Assembly (NCBI GenBank): GCA_964510205.1
Contig: CAZEBW010000023.1
Location: 1-48,635 of the forward strand
DNA length: 48,635 nucleotides
Direction: 5' to 3'
From: CAZEBW01 sp964510205
Lineage (GTDB): Bacteria; Chloroflexota; Anaerolineae; VGOG01
A program made the translations under genes and the position numbers. Positions 8,097 to 15,391 of the stretch are shown piece by piece (within the stretch, counting starts at the first letter, position 1; every line of letters begins with the position of its first letter). The notes under the pieces were generated by a model. It was not told the DNA's origin. It worked only from the letters and a program-made list of their open reading frames with translations, and searched no databases.

Positions 8097-8125
8097 ATAA
8101 TACCACAAGATGGCAAAATGCTCAA
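8097..8125 (-). promoter_or_regulatory. Possible sbcC promoter
   Basis: On the minus strand TTGAGC, a 17-bp spacer and TATTAT precede sbcC, with the repeat tract forming the leader. The boxes match the consensus only moderately. Confidence 0.35.
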
Positions 8126-8141
8126 GCTTCAGGTTTCCACT

Positions 8142-8170
8142 TTGACGGAACTGAGATTTGTTGGTATACT
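8142..8170 (+). promoter_or_regulatory. Sigma70-type promoter for the Phd-DUF5678 gene
   Basis: TTGACG (8142-8147), a 17-bp spacer and TATACT (8165-8170). The predicted start near 8177 coincides with the left arm of the large inverted repeat, so the transcript would begin with that structure. Confidence 0.6.
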
Positions 8171-8176
8171 TGTTGG

Positions 8177-8308
8177 AGATCTCCCGGAAAGTCCTTGGGA
8201 ATGCTCCCAGCCCCCGTCCCCTGTTAGCGAAGCGGCGGCGTCGCCAGCGAAATCACCTCGCGGAAATCGCCCCGGGGACGGGGCTCAGAGCACTTTCCGG
8301 GAGAGCTC
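8177..8308 (+). repeat. Long inverted-repeat element / structured leader
   Basis: The left arm starts CTCCCGGAAAG (8181) and runs to CCCCCGTCCCC (8221). The right arm runs from GGGGACGGGG (8275) to CTTTCCGGGAG (8303). The inner part is also GC-rich and self-complementary in places (GGCGGCGTCGCC). The element of about 130 nt would fold as one long stem in the leader of the next gene. A copy of the right arm lies at 39942-39983, again just upstream of a small gene. It may be a MITE-like repeat or a cis-regulatory RNA. Confidence 0.6.
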
Positions 8309-8332
8309 GTTGTTGAAGCGAGGTGATGCCCT

Positions 8333-8761
8333 ATGAGACGAGTGATATTGAAAGAAACCCATGCCCCCTACACTCTAGCTATCGAAGAAGAGGCTCTGAG
8401 TCAGCAGCCGTTTATCCTGGAGCGAGATGGTGAGGCGGTGGCTGCCGTTGTCCCCATCACTGAGTACGAGGCCTTTCGCGTCTGGCGAGAGGCGCGGGGG
8501 CAAGAGGAGAAACGGCGAGAAGACCTTGAAGCCTTTGAGCGGGAGCGGCGGGCTTTTGAACACTTGAAGCCTGAGCTGTTGCGCACCCATCGAGGCCAAT
8601 GGGTGGCCATCTACCAGGGGGAGGTTGTGGAAGTTGGCCAGGATCGGTCGCAAGTGCTGGACAGCGGCTACGACCGTTTTGGCTATGTGCCGGTCTATGT
8701 GCAACAGGTAGAGGAGCGGCCGCGCGTCTACAAATTACCTCATCGAAAGGTGGCAGACTAA
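8333..8761 (+). CDS. Phd-like/DUF5678 fusion protein
   Basis: A 142-residue protein in two parts. Residues about 26-52 (PFILERDGEAVAAVVPITEYEAF) resemble the dimerisation and DNA-binding region of Phd/YefM antitoxins. After a charged helix comes a DUF5678-like module, FEHLKPELLRTHRGQWVAIYQG, with VVEVG and a closing beta region. DUF5678 proteins are often found with toxin-antitoxin genes, but no toxin follows: threonine synthase is next. AGGTG lies upstream of the ATG. Function is unknown; a solitary antitoxin-type regulator is one possibility. The leader carries the large inverted repeat. Confidence 0.65.
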   Translation: MRRVILKETHAPYTLAIEEEALSQQPFILERDGEAVAAVVPITEYEAFRVWREARGQEEKRREDLEAFERERRAFEHLKPELLRTHRGQWVAIYQGEVVEVGQDRSQVLDSGYDRFGYVPVYVQQVEERPRVYKLPHRKVAD

Positions 8762-8838
8762 GGAGACTCATATTTTAGGTCTTCACGTTTCACGCTGCCT
8801 TTAGCAACCTGCACCACTCAGTACCTACGGAGGTATCC

Positions 8839-10086
8839 ATGGATCACGTTCTCGGTTTGAAATGCACCCTCTGCGGCGCGCAGTACGACGTTGACGAGGT
8901 GCTGTACATCTGCCCCAGGCACGGCGACGAGGGCGTCCTCGATGTCGTGTATGACTACGAGCTCATCGGGCGGCGGCTGACCAAGGACCACCTGGCCAGG
9001 GACCAGCAGACCAACTCCATCTGGCGCTACGCCGATCTACTGCCTATCCGCGACCCCAGCCTGGCCCCGCCTCTGCAGGTGGGCTGGACGCCGCTGTATC
9101 GGACCAAGCGATTGGAGCAAAGGCTAGGCCTTCAGCATCTCTGGATCAAGGACGACGGCCGCCAGCCCACGGCCTCGCTCAAAGACCGGGCCAGCGCGGT
9201 GGGCGTGGTCAAGGCCCTGGAGCTGGGGCGCGAGATCATGACCTGTGCCTCCACAGGGAACGCCGCCTCGTCTCTGGCCGGCCTGACGGCCAGCGTGGGG
9301 CTGACCACCTATATCTTCGTCCCCCACACGGCGCCCCAGGCCAAGGTGGCCCAACTGCTCATCTTCGGAGCCAACGTCATCATGGTGGAAGGCACTTACG
9401 ATCAGGCCTTCGATCTCTGCCTGGAGGCCTCAAAAGAATACGGCTGGTACAGCCGCAACACGGCCTACAACCCCTACCTCTCCGAGGGAAAGAAGACGGT
9501 CGCCCTAGAGGTCTGCGAGCAGCTAGGCTGGGAAGCGCCGGATCGCGTGTTCGTCTCCGTGGGCGATGGCGGCATCATCGGCGGGGTTTGGAAGGGGCTC
9601 AAGGATCTCCTCGCCCTGGGCCTCATTGAGAAGATGCCGAAGCTGATGGGCGTCCAGGCCGAGGGGGCAGCGCCGCTGGTCAATGCCTGGCGAGAGGGGA
9701 CGGAGGACATCAAGCCCGTCGTCCTCGACACCCTGGCCGACAGCATCTCCGTAGGCGTGCCCCGCGACCGCATCAAGGCCCTGCGGGCAGTGCGGCAGAC
9801 CGGCGGGGAGTACGTGGCGGTGAGCGATGGGGAGATCCTGGATGCCATGCGGGTTCTGGCGCGGGGAGCCGCCGTCTTCGCCGAACCCGCTGGAGCGGCG
9901 GGCTTCGCCGGCCTGGCCAAGCTGGCGCGCCAGGGGCGCATTGATCCTGAGGAGCGCATCGTGGTGCTGGTCACTGGCAACGGTCTCAAGGACGTGGCCA
10001 GCGCCATCAAGGCCACCGGCCAGCCTCACGTCATTGAGCCGACGATGGAGGATTTGAGGCGGTTGATAAAGAACACGGATTGGTAG
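8839..10086 (+). CDS. thrC: Threonine synthase
   Basis: A PLP enzyme converting O-phosphohomoserine to threonine. The N-terminal stretch has a metal-ribbon look (C9, C12, C25). PLP would bind K115 in TASLKDRAS. The phosphate-binding segment is CASTGNAASSLAG, and GDGGIIGGVWKG supplies the glycine-rich cofactor loop. The length, 415 residues, fits the shorter class of threonine synthases. The start ATG has GGAGG 7 nt upstream. It is the only threonine-pathway gene here. A related beta-family PLP enzyme (threonine dehydratase-like) is less likely given the zinc-ribbon N-terminus and the SLKDR motif. Confidence 0.88.
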   Translation: MDHVLGLKCTLCGAQYDVDEVLYICPRHGDEGVLDVVYDYELIGRRLTKDHLARDQQTNSIWRYADLLPIRDPSLAPPLQVGWTPLYRTKRLEQRLGLQHLWIKDDGRQPTASLKDRASAVGVVKALELGREIMTCASTGNAASSLAGLTASVGLTTYIFVPHTAPQAKVAQLLIFGANVIMVEGTYDQAFDLCLEASKEYGWYSRNTAYNPYLSEGKKTVALEVCEQLGWEAPDRVFVSVGDGGIIGGVWKGLKDLLALGLIEKMPKLMGVQAEGAAPLVNAWREGTEDIKPVVLDTLADSISVGVPRDRIKALRAVRQTGGEYVAVSDGEILDAMRVLARGAAVFAEPAGAAGFAGLAKLARQGRIDPEERIVVLVTGNGLKDVASAIKATGQPHVIEPTMEDLRRLIKNTDW

Positions 10087-10142
10087 GATTAACCGATTAT
10101 CACGATCCGTAATCCCGCCGGTCCGTTAAATCCTATAGTCCG
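10078..10142. repeat. Dispersed GGATT-rich inverted repeat
   Basis: ACGGATTGGTAGGATTAACC on the left faces a GATCCGTAATCCCGCC to GTCCGTTAAATCC part on the right. Related strings occur at 15191-15335 and around the GxxExxY gene. It fills the convergent gap between thrC and the glycosyltransferase and may act as a transcription end. Confidence 0.55.
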
Positions 10143-10148
10143 TTGTTC

Positions 10149-12599
10149 TCACTCCACGCGGATGTTGCCCAGGATGACGCGGTCGCTGGTCAGATTCAAC
10201 TCCTGGTCGAAGATGGGCACGCGCCTGGTGGTGGCGATGCCGTACATCCCTACCTCGATCCAATACTCCCCCGGCGGCGTCTGGGGGTCGAGGACGACGG
10301 TGTAGCGGTCATCAATGACCTGGCCCTCCAGCCACTTGGGAATCCACAGGAAAGTGGGATAGCTGCCGCCCAACGGGGTGAAGTCCTTCTGCCCCCAGAT
10401 GCGGTTCGATGCATCAATCACGTGGACGAAGACGGTGTAGCACTCCTCCACGGGCTGCAGCGCCCGCCAGTAGAGGGTGACATAAATAGCTTGACCCGGG
10501 TGCGCCACATCTGGTTTGACCCTGGCCTTCTCCAGCAGAATCTCGCTGTCGAAGTTGGCCAGGGCTTTTTTGGTGATGTCCGGGGGCGGTTGGATCTGGC
10601 CCGCCTCCACGCGCACCGTGGTCAGCTCAATGGTGGTGTCGCCGCTGGAGAGGGGGAGGTCCTGCCCTCGCGAGAGGGAAGTGATCCCCAACTCTAGCGG
10701 ATACTCGCCGGGCTCGGCGCCGAAGGGGATGGTGATGTCGTAGCGCTCGGCTACAACCTCGCCTGGCTCCCAGAAGGGGGTCAGGAAGCGGGCATCGGTG
10801 GTGAAGCGGTACCAGTGGGCTAAGTGGACGAAGGGCATGTAGTACTCGTCCAGCTTCTGCCGAGCCTGCAGGTAGAGGGTCAGGTGGAGGGTCTCGCCGG
10901 TGCGCACCACATCGCGGTCCAGGTCGTATCCCAGGATGGTGATCTTGTCTTCGAGGCTGACGTCCAGGGGATGCTGCATGGGTGGGGGCTCAAGCATCGG
11001 CTCGGGCAGCACTTTGTAGAACGGCCCCACCGGCAGGAGGCGGTATCTGTCCGCCACCTCGCGGCGGTAGCCCGACAGGTAGACGGGTCCCTGGCCCAGA
11101 TTGGCTTCCACCGCCTCCAGCCAGGGGTTGGCCGTGCCGGCGGGCACGAACTTGGCCTCGACGTTGGGCTTCCGTCCCTCGACGAACTCGTAATACCAGA
11201 GAGGGGTGATGTGGTCCCAGTCGCAGAGCAGGACGCCCCCCTTACTTCGGCTGGGCTCAGTACGGGCGTCCTGGAAGGTGTCGAAGGCGGCCTGGACGAA
11301 GTCGTCGGCCAGGCGATAGTCGATCAGGTCCACTCGCGAGATGTTGAGCAGGCCCATCCTGACAGGGGATGCGAGCAGCAGGAGGGTCAGGGCGGACGAG
11401 CAGAGGACCTTCGTCCTGGGCCTGGCCCGCCATCTCTCCAGGAAGGCGAAAAGGGCCGCGGCCCCGCAGCCGATCCAGACGGCGTAGACCATGAAGGGCA
11501 GGTGCAGGTATTTCATCACGTCCTGGATGGTGTTCATGATGAGGGCCGAGTTCAGGGCGAAAAACACCCCCAGCAGCACGAAGGCTTTGCGTCTTTTGAG
11601 CGCCAGCCAGATGGCCCCCGCGACGCCCAGCAGGAGAGCGGGGGCGTCGTACTGCAGGCCCAGGAGCGTCTTGAGGGCCAGCACGCGCTGGGGCTGCTCC
11701 CGCCACCCGAAAGGGAACAGATTCATGCGCAGTCCCTGTGCTGTGACTAACTGCAGGAAGCCGTCCAGCGTGTTGGCTCCTTGCGGGCCGAAAGGGGGCG
11801 GACTGATGAGGGGATAGTACACGTAAACCGAGAGGCCGAGCAGGAATAGGAGACTGAGGATGACCAGCTTCTTGGGATCAAGCAGTCGTCGGAAGCTTGT
11901 GCTTAGGTGAGGATTCACCCTCCCCCTGCCCCTCCCTGGGAGGGAGGGGAGAAGGCTTGCCAAGAGGATAAAGGCGGCGAAGGCGGGGAAGCTGATCAGA
12001 AGAAGGGGGTGGTGGGTCAGGCTGAGGCCGCAGACCAGAGCGAAGGCGTACAGCCAGCGATCGTCCCCGCTCCTGTCCCATGCCAGCAGCAGGAACAGGG
12101 CCACGGCGGCCAAAGCTGCGGTCAAGGTATGGGCGTTGGCGAAGGCAGCGTGCTGCCAGAGGTTGGCGCTGGCGGCGAAAACGGCGGCGCCCAGGATGGC
12201 CGGCGCCTGGGCGGCGAGTAGCGCATTTCCCCTCCCTCGGAGGGAGGGGCTAGGGGAGGGTGGGCCTTTTGTTGAGGTATCAACTGACAGTTGCAGGATG
12301 ATCAGGTAGGTGAGGGCGACTGTCAGCGCTCCCCAAATGGCGGAGAAGAGGTTCATGCGATAGGCGACGCTGCCCAGCGGGAGAAGCGTGAACAGCTTCC
12401 CCAGCAGGATGTAGAGAGCGTAGCCTGGCGGGTGAGCGACGCCCAGGATGTAGGGCACGAACTGGAACTCGCCGGGATCCCCCGGCACCACCGAAGGGGC
12501 CATCGTGCTGACGTAGAGCAGCAAGCTGCCGAGGAACAACGCTGCGGCGACGATGCCTACCAGTTTTCTGTCCACGAAAAGCCCTGATGAATCGGTCAT
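10149..12599 (-). CDS. DUF2723 membrane glycosyltransferase-like protein
   Basis: A polytopic membrane protein of 816 residues. The N-terminal half has about ten hydrophobic segments and the DUF2723 hallmark VSTMAPSVVPGDPGEFQFV, then LGVAHPPGYALY, the first-loop acidic motif region of PMT-like (GT-C) sugar transferases that use lipid-linked sugars outside the membrane. The C-terminal third is soluble and beta-rich, probably extracellular. The start is the ATG at 12597-12599, with AAAGGAGAA 9 nt upstream. The frame extends further upstream only through a dispersed repeat (encoding CPEPVEG). Two in-frame palindromic repeats interrupt the hydrophobic half (about 11920-11953 and 12227-12266), both encoding Pro/Arg/Gly-rich loops. 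The acceptor is unknown. Confidence 0.8.
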   Translation of the reverse strand: MTDSSGLFVDRKLVGIVAAALFLGSLLLYVSTMAPSVVPGDPGEFQFVPYILGVAHPPGYALYILLGKLFTLLPLGSVAYRMNLFSAIWGALTVALTYLIILQLSVDTSTKGPPSPSPSLRGRGNALLAAQAPAILGAAVFAASANLWQHAAFANAHTLTAALAAVALFLLLAWDRSGDDRWLYAFALVCGLSLTHHPLLLISFPAFAAFILLASLLPSLPGRGRGRVNPHLSTSFRRLLDPKKLVILSLLFLLGLSVYVYYPLISPPPFGPQGANTLDGFLQLVTAQGLRMNLFPFGWREQPQRVLALKTLLGLQYDAPALLLGVAGAIWLALKRRKAFVLLGVFFALNSALIMNTIQDVMKYLHLPFMVYAVWIGCGAAALFAFLERWRARPRTKVLCSSALTLLLLASPVRMGLLNISRVDLIDYRLADDFVQAAFDTFQDARTEPSRSKGGVLLCDWDHITPLWYYEFVEGRKPNVEAKFVPAGTANPWLEAVEANLGQGPVYLSGYRREVADRYRLLPVGPFYKVLPEPMLEPPPMQHPLDVSLEDKITILGYDLDRDVVRTGETLHLTLYLQARQKLDEYYMPFVHLAHWYRFTTDARFLTPFWEPGEVVAERYDITIPFGAEPGEYPLELGITSLSRGQDLPLSSGDTTIELTTVRVEAGQIQPPPDITKKALANFDSEILLEKARVKPDVAHPGQAIYVTLYWRALQPVEECYTVFVHVIDASNRIWGQKDFTPLGGSYPTFLWIPKWLEGQVIDDRYTVVLDPQTPPGEYWIEVGMYGIATTRRVPIFDQELNLTSDRVILGNIRVE
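11920..11953. repeat. CCCTCCC/GGGAGGG palindrome inside coding sequence
   Basis: CCCCTCCCTGGGAGGGAGGGG lies in frame in the glycosyltransferase and encodes a SLPGRGRGR-type loop. It is the same family as the repeats at 12227 and 31707. Confidence 0.65.
12227..12266. repeat. CCCTCCC/GGGAGGG palindrome inside coding sequence
   Basis: CCCCTCCCTCGGAGGGAGGGG followed by CTAGGGGAGGG, in frame, encodes the loop PPSPSPSLRGRG between two hydrophobic segments. Confidence 0.7.
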
Positions 12600-12671
12600 G
12601 CTGTTCCAGTTCTCCTTTACCGAAACACTACAGCGGATTCCGAATAAAACGGATCGGGAGCAAAGAAATCC

Positions 12672-12702
12672 GTTCCCTTCAACAGGCTCAGGACAAGCCT
12701 TT
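12672..12702. repeat. Dispersed CAACAGGCTCAGGACAAGC repeat
   Basis: The known-looking repeat encoding CPEPVEG on the minus strand. It lies in the leader of the glycosyltransferase and explains the spurious N-terminal extension of that frame. Confidence 0.55.
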
Positions 12703-12728
12703 CCCAATCCGATGTAGTGTCGAATGCA

Positions 12729-12757
12729 ATTATACCACCGTTACTCCCCCTTTGCAA
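12729..12757 (-). promoter_or_regulatory. Sigma70-type promoter for the DUF2723 gene
   Basis: On the minus strand TTGCAA, a 17-bp spacer and TATAAT. The leader would be about 120 nt and would include the CPEPVEG-type repeat. The intergenic stretch 12600-12899 otherwise holds only repeats and this divergent promoter pair. Confidence 0.5.
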
Positions 12758-12763
12758 AGCAGG

Positions 12764-12814
12764 GTGTTGTTGATTGGCCCTCGGTCGCGGGAAGTCCTCC
12801 TCCACGACCTCGGC
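12764..12814. repeat. 51-bp repeat, copy 1
   Basis: From GTGTTGTTGATTGGCCC to CACGACCTCGGC this is identical over 51 bp to 48581-48631. This copy continues to TCGGCCAAGG, giving outer arms TTGGCC and GGCCAA and an imperfect hairpin. It lies between the divergent promoters of the DUF2723 and GGDEF genes. Confidence 0.9.
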
Positions 12815-12825
12815 CAAGGCTTGTC

Positions 12826-12853
12826 TTGTCAAATGGCCGAAAAATGATATAAT
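12826..12853 (+). promoter_or_regulatory. Sigma70-type promoter before the GGDEF remnant
   Basis: TTGTCA (12826-12831), a 16-bp spacer and TATAAT (12848-12853). It could transcribe the truncated GGDEF gene and psuG together. Confidence 0.55.
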
Positions 12854-12899
12854 GGGGTTGCCTCGATTCCGACGAGATGATCGCCCGCTTGGGAGTTAG

Positions 12900-13307
12900 G
12901 TGGATACCGAGAATCTCAAGGTCTACAACGATACCTATGGACACCTGGCCGGCGATGCCCTGTTGAGGGAGTTGGCCCAGCTCCTGACGCAGAACACCCG
13001 CAAAGTGGACGTGGTGGCCCGCTACGGCGGCGACGAATTCGTCATCTTTCTCCCCCACACGGACAAGGAACACGCGGCAGCCCTGGCAGAGCGGATCAGG
13101 GCAGGTGTGCAAGAATGCGAGTTTTGTGTCGAGGAGGGGCTGCTCGTGGGAGGGGTTACCATAAGCTTGGGAGTGGCCGCCTGCCCTGAAGATGCGCTGG
13201 GAGCCGAAGATCTGGTGAGGGCCGCGGACGGGGCCCTTTTTGAGGCCAAGAAGCGAGGAGGAAACAAGGTCTGTGTGCGTGATGCATCCAACTTATTGGC
13301 AGATTAG
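12900..13307 (+). pseudogene. Truncated GGDEF domain
   Basis: A 135-residue frame from a GTG, with an in-frame TAG immediately before it. It contains the second two-thirds of a diguanylate cyclase domain: NDTYGHLAGD (residues 10-19), the inhibitory-site RxxD (RKVD, 34-37) and an intact GGDEF (43-47). The usual first strand with LTGLxNRR and the first metal-binding Asp region is missing, as is any sensor domain. It probably cannot make cyclic-di-GMP. It may still be translated, since a good promoter stands upstream. The 3' end overlaps the psuG start. It is best read as a decayed gene, although a small c-di-GMP-binding protein acting through the RxxD site cannot be excluded. Confidence 0.7.
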
Positions 13308-14193
13308 CCCTGAAGTTCAGAAAGCCCTTGATGCCAGTACGCCCGTCGTGGCCCTGGAGTCGGCCCTGATCTCTCACGGCCTGCCCTATCCCCAGAACCT
13401 GGAGACGGCCCAGGCTCTGGAGCAGGTCGTGCGAGAGAACGGAGCGGCGCCGGCTACGATTGCCATCATCGAAGGGAAGGTCCGAGTGGGGCTGGCGGAG
13501 GAGGAATTGGAGCGGCTGGCTACTCAAGAAGGCGTTCGCAAGGTCAGCCGGCGGGACCTGCCCATCGCTGTGGCGCGGCGCGAGGAAGGGGCGACGACGG
13601 TGGCAGCCACGATGTGCCTGGCCGCCCTAGCCGGCATTGAGGTGCTGGCCACCGGCGGCATCGGCGGGGTGCACCGGGGGCAGTCCGCCGACATCTCGGC
13701 CGACCTACCGGAGCTGGCCCAGACCCGCGTGGCCGTGGTCTGCTCAGGGGCTAAGTCCATCCTCGACCTGCCGCTCACCCTGGAGTGGCTGGAGACCCAC
13801 GGCGTGCCCATCCTGGGCTACCAGACCGGCGAGTTCCCCGCCTTCTACTCCCGCGAGAGCGGCCTGCCGGTGGACGCCCGCGTGGAAACCCCTGAGGAAG
13901 CGGCCAGCATTATCCGCGCCAAATGGCGGTTGGGCCTGGAAGGGGGCGTGCTGGTGGCAGTGCCCGTGCCCCAGGGGATGGAACTGCCTCGCGAACTGGC
14001 GGAGCAGGCCATCGAGCGGGCGCTGACAGAGGCCGAGAAGCGAGGGGTGAAAGGCAAGGCCCTGACGCCCTTTCTGCTCAGTCGGATTGCCCACTCCACC
14101 GAGGGCGGCAGTATGCGTGCTAATATCGCACTGCTGAAGAATAACGCTGCCGTGGCGGCGCGAATTGCGAGAGTGTTGAGGGAGAGAAGCTAA
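13282..14193 (+). CDS. psuG: Pseudouridine-5'-phosphate glycosidase
   Basis: An enzyme of pseudouridine breakdown that splits pseudouridine 5'-phosphate into uracil and ribose 5-phosphate. Family signatures are VVALESALISHGLPYPQN, EGATTVAATM, the glycine-rich ATGGIGGVHRG, VCSGAKSILDL with the expected active-site Lys, LGYQTGEFPAFYSRESG and the C-terminal TPFLLSRIAHSTEG. The ATG at 13282 is chosen, but a GTG at 13273 has a better-placed AGGAGG (13257-13262) and would add three residues. The gene overlaps the end of the GGDEF remnant. The kinase partner psuK is not in the window. Confidence 0.93.
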   Translation: MHPTYWQISPEVQKALDASTPVVALESALISHGLPYPQNLETAQALEQVVRENGAAPATIAIIEGKVRVGLAEEELERLATQEGVRKVSRRDLPIAVARREEGATTVAATMCLAALAGIEVLATGGIGGVHRGQSADISADLPELAQTRVAVVCSGAKSILDLPLTLEWLETHGVPILGYQTGEFPAFYSRESGLPVDARVETPEEAASIIRAKWRLGLEGGVLVAVPVPQGMELPRELAEQAIERALTEAEKRGVKGKALTPFLLSRIAHSTEGGSMRANIALLKNNAAVAARIARVLRERS

Positions 14194-14539
14194 GGGGCTG
14201 TAAAAGAATAACTTCCCGATCTATGTAGGGCAGGTTGGCCGCGACTCTCGCCGAGACGGTGGGACGCTGCTGGGTCGTGGCAGATGCTTGGATTATCTTT
14301 GGCGAAAACAAGGAAGCGGCCTACCTGCCGTTTCGCGGGGCGGCAGGTAGGCGGCTTGGCTGGACTTGCCTTGATGGAGGTGACTGCGACGCATGTAGTC
14401 GGTACGAGACGGCTCCGTGTCTAACCCGCCGCCAACCTGCCCTACTCCTCAGTGCCCCAGTGCCTCGTTGCCTCGTTGCCTCGTTGCCCTATTGCCTCAT
14501 TGCCTGATTCCCTCATCAACCACCCTGGAGAGTAACGTA
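14194..14539. other. Gene-free stretch with hairpin and GTTGCCTC repeats
   Basis: No convincing gene. An 11-bp perfect stem (CCTACCTGCCG at 14320 and its complement to 14351, 10-nt loop) lies in the middle. From about 14455 to 14516 there is a run of TGCCTCGTTGCCTCGTTGCC-type units that also appear at about 22468 and 22951. Open frames here read through the repeats and have no family resemblance. Confidence 0.6.
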
Positions 14540-15193
14540 GTGTCAGACTTACTAGCCCTAATCATCTCCTACGCCTACGTCTTCGCCGTGATCGGCATTG
14601 GCGAGGGATTGCGTAGGTGGTGGGGCCGTTCCACCGAGTTCACCCGCAAGGTCGTCCACGTCGGCGTGGGCATGTGGGCCTTCGGCACGGTGCTTCTATT
14701 CGAGCACTGGTACTTCGCCGTCATCCCGCCTCTGTCCTTCGTGGTTCTCAACTACATCTCCTATCGGGGAGAGGTTTTCAAGTCGGTGGAGACGGGCGAG
14801 AAGGGCAACTTGGGCACGGTCTACTTTCCCATCTCCTTTGCCATCATTGTCTGCCTGTTTTGGGAGCGGCCCAGCCTGCTGGTGGCCAGTCTGATGCCCA
14901 TGACCTGGGGCGACGACTTGGCGGCTGTCCTGGGCCGGCGCTGCGGGCGGCGAAAGTACAGTGTGTTGGACTCTACCCGCTCTGTGGAAGGCTCGCTGGC
15001 CATGTTCTTCTTCAGTTGGCTGTCAACTTTCCTGGCCCTGTTGCTCCTCTCGCCCTTGGACTGGCAAGCAAACTTGCTCGATTCTCTTGCTGTGGCCGCC
15101 TTCGCCACGCTGGTGGAGGCACTCTCTCCCTGGCACATGGACAACCTGACCGTGCCCCTCCTCTCCGCCGTCTTGCTCTATCTGATGGGATAA
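14540..15193 (+). CDS. Dolichol/phytol kinase-like CTP-dependent kinase
   Basis: A 217-residue integral membrane protein of the phosphatidate cytidylyltransferase / dolichol kinase / phytol kinase superfamily. It has the N-terminal TRKVVHVGVG (residues 35-44), and the nucleotide-binding signature MTWGDDLAAVLGRR with KYSVLDSTRSVEGS (to residue 152). About six hydrophobic segments are seen. Known relatives phosphorylate polyprenols or phytol with CTP at the membrane; the substrate here is unknown. The start is the GTG with GGAG 9 nt upstream; the frame's longer extension is made of the GTTGCCTC repeat. A role in lipid-carrier recycling for the DUF2723 transferase is only a guess. Confidence 0.8.
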   Translation: MSDLLALIISYAYVFAVIGIGEGLRRWWGRSTEFTRKVVHVGVGMWAFGTVLLFEHWYFAVIPPLSFVVLNYISYRGEVFKSVETGEKGNLGTVYFPISFAIIVCLFWERPSLLVASLMPMTWGDDLAAVLGRRCGRRKYSVLDSTRSVEGSLAMFFFSWLSTFLALLLLSPLDWQANLLDSLAVAAFATLVEALSPWHMDNLTVPLLSAVLLYLMG

Positions 15194-15335
15194 CAGCGGA
15201 TTGGCAGGATTCACGGATTCCTTCCCATCTGCTCCGGCTGGATCGCCAGATCCAGCCTGGGAAAAGTGTGGGGTAGCAAGTCCGTAGCAAGCATGAGACT
15301 TGATCCGCCAATCCCGCCAATCCGCGTTCTAACAA
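15191..15335. repeat. Composite inverted repeats between convergent genes
   Basis: CAGCGGATTGGCAGGATT on the left faces CCAATCCCGCCAATCCGCG on the right. Inside sits the palindrome GGCTGGATCGCCAGATCCAG (15236 on), whose near-copy is at 22511-22532. It lies between the kinase-like gene and clpC. Confidence 0.65.
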
Positions 15336-15367
15336 AAGCACCGGAGGGAATATTCCCTCCGGTGCTT
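15336..15367 (-). terminator. Rho-independent terminator of clpC
   Basis: A perfect 32-nt palindrome, AAGCACCGGAGGGAAT and its complement, is followed on the minus strand by CTTTTGTT. It sits 25 bp after the clpC stop. As a full palindrome it may also stop transcription arriving from the left. Confidence 0.8.
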
Positions 15368-15391
15368 GGCATGTTGGTTCACTTCTCCAGA

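Noticed and set aside
10824..11750. Long open frame opposite the DUF2723 gene
   Set aside because: Antisense shadow of a GC-rich gene, with no family pattern or ribosome site.
12617..12832. Small minus-strand frame between the DUF2723 and GGDEF genes
   Set aside because: Composed of repeat sequence and promoter elements.
14235..14507. Small frame in the psuG-kinase gap
   Set aside because: It reads through hairpin and GTTGCCTC repeats and resembles nothing.
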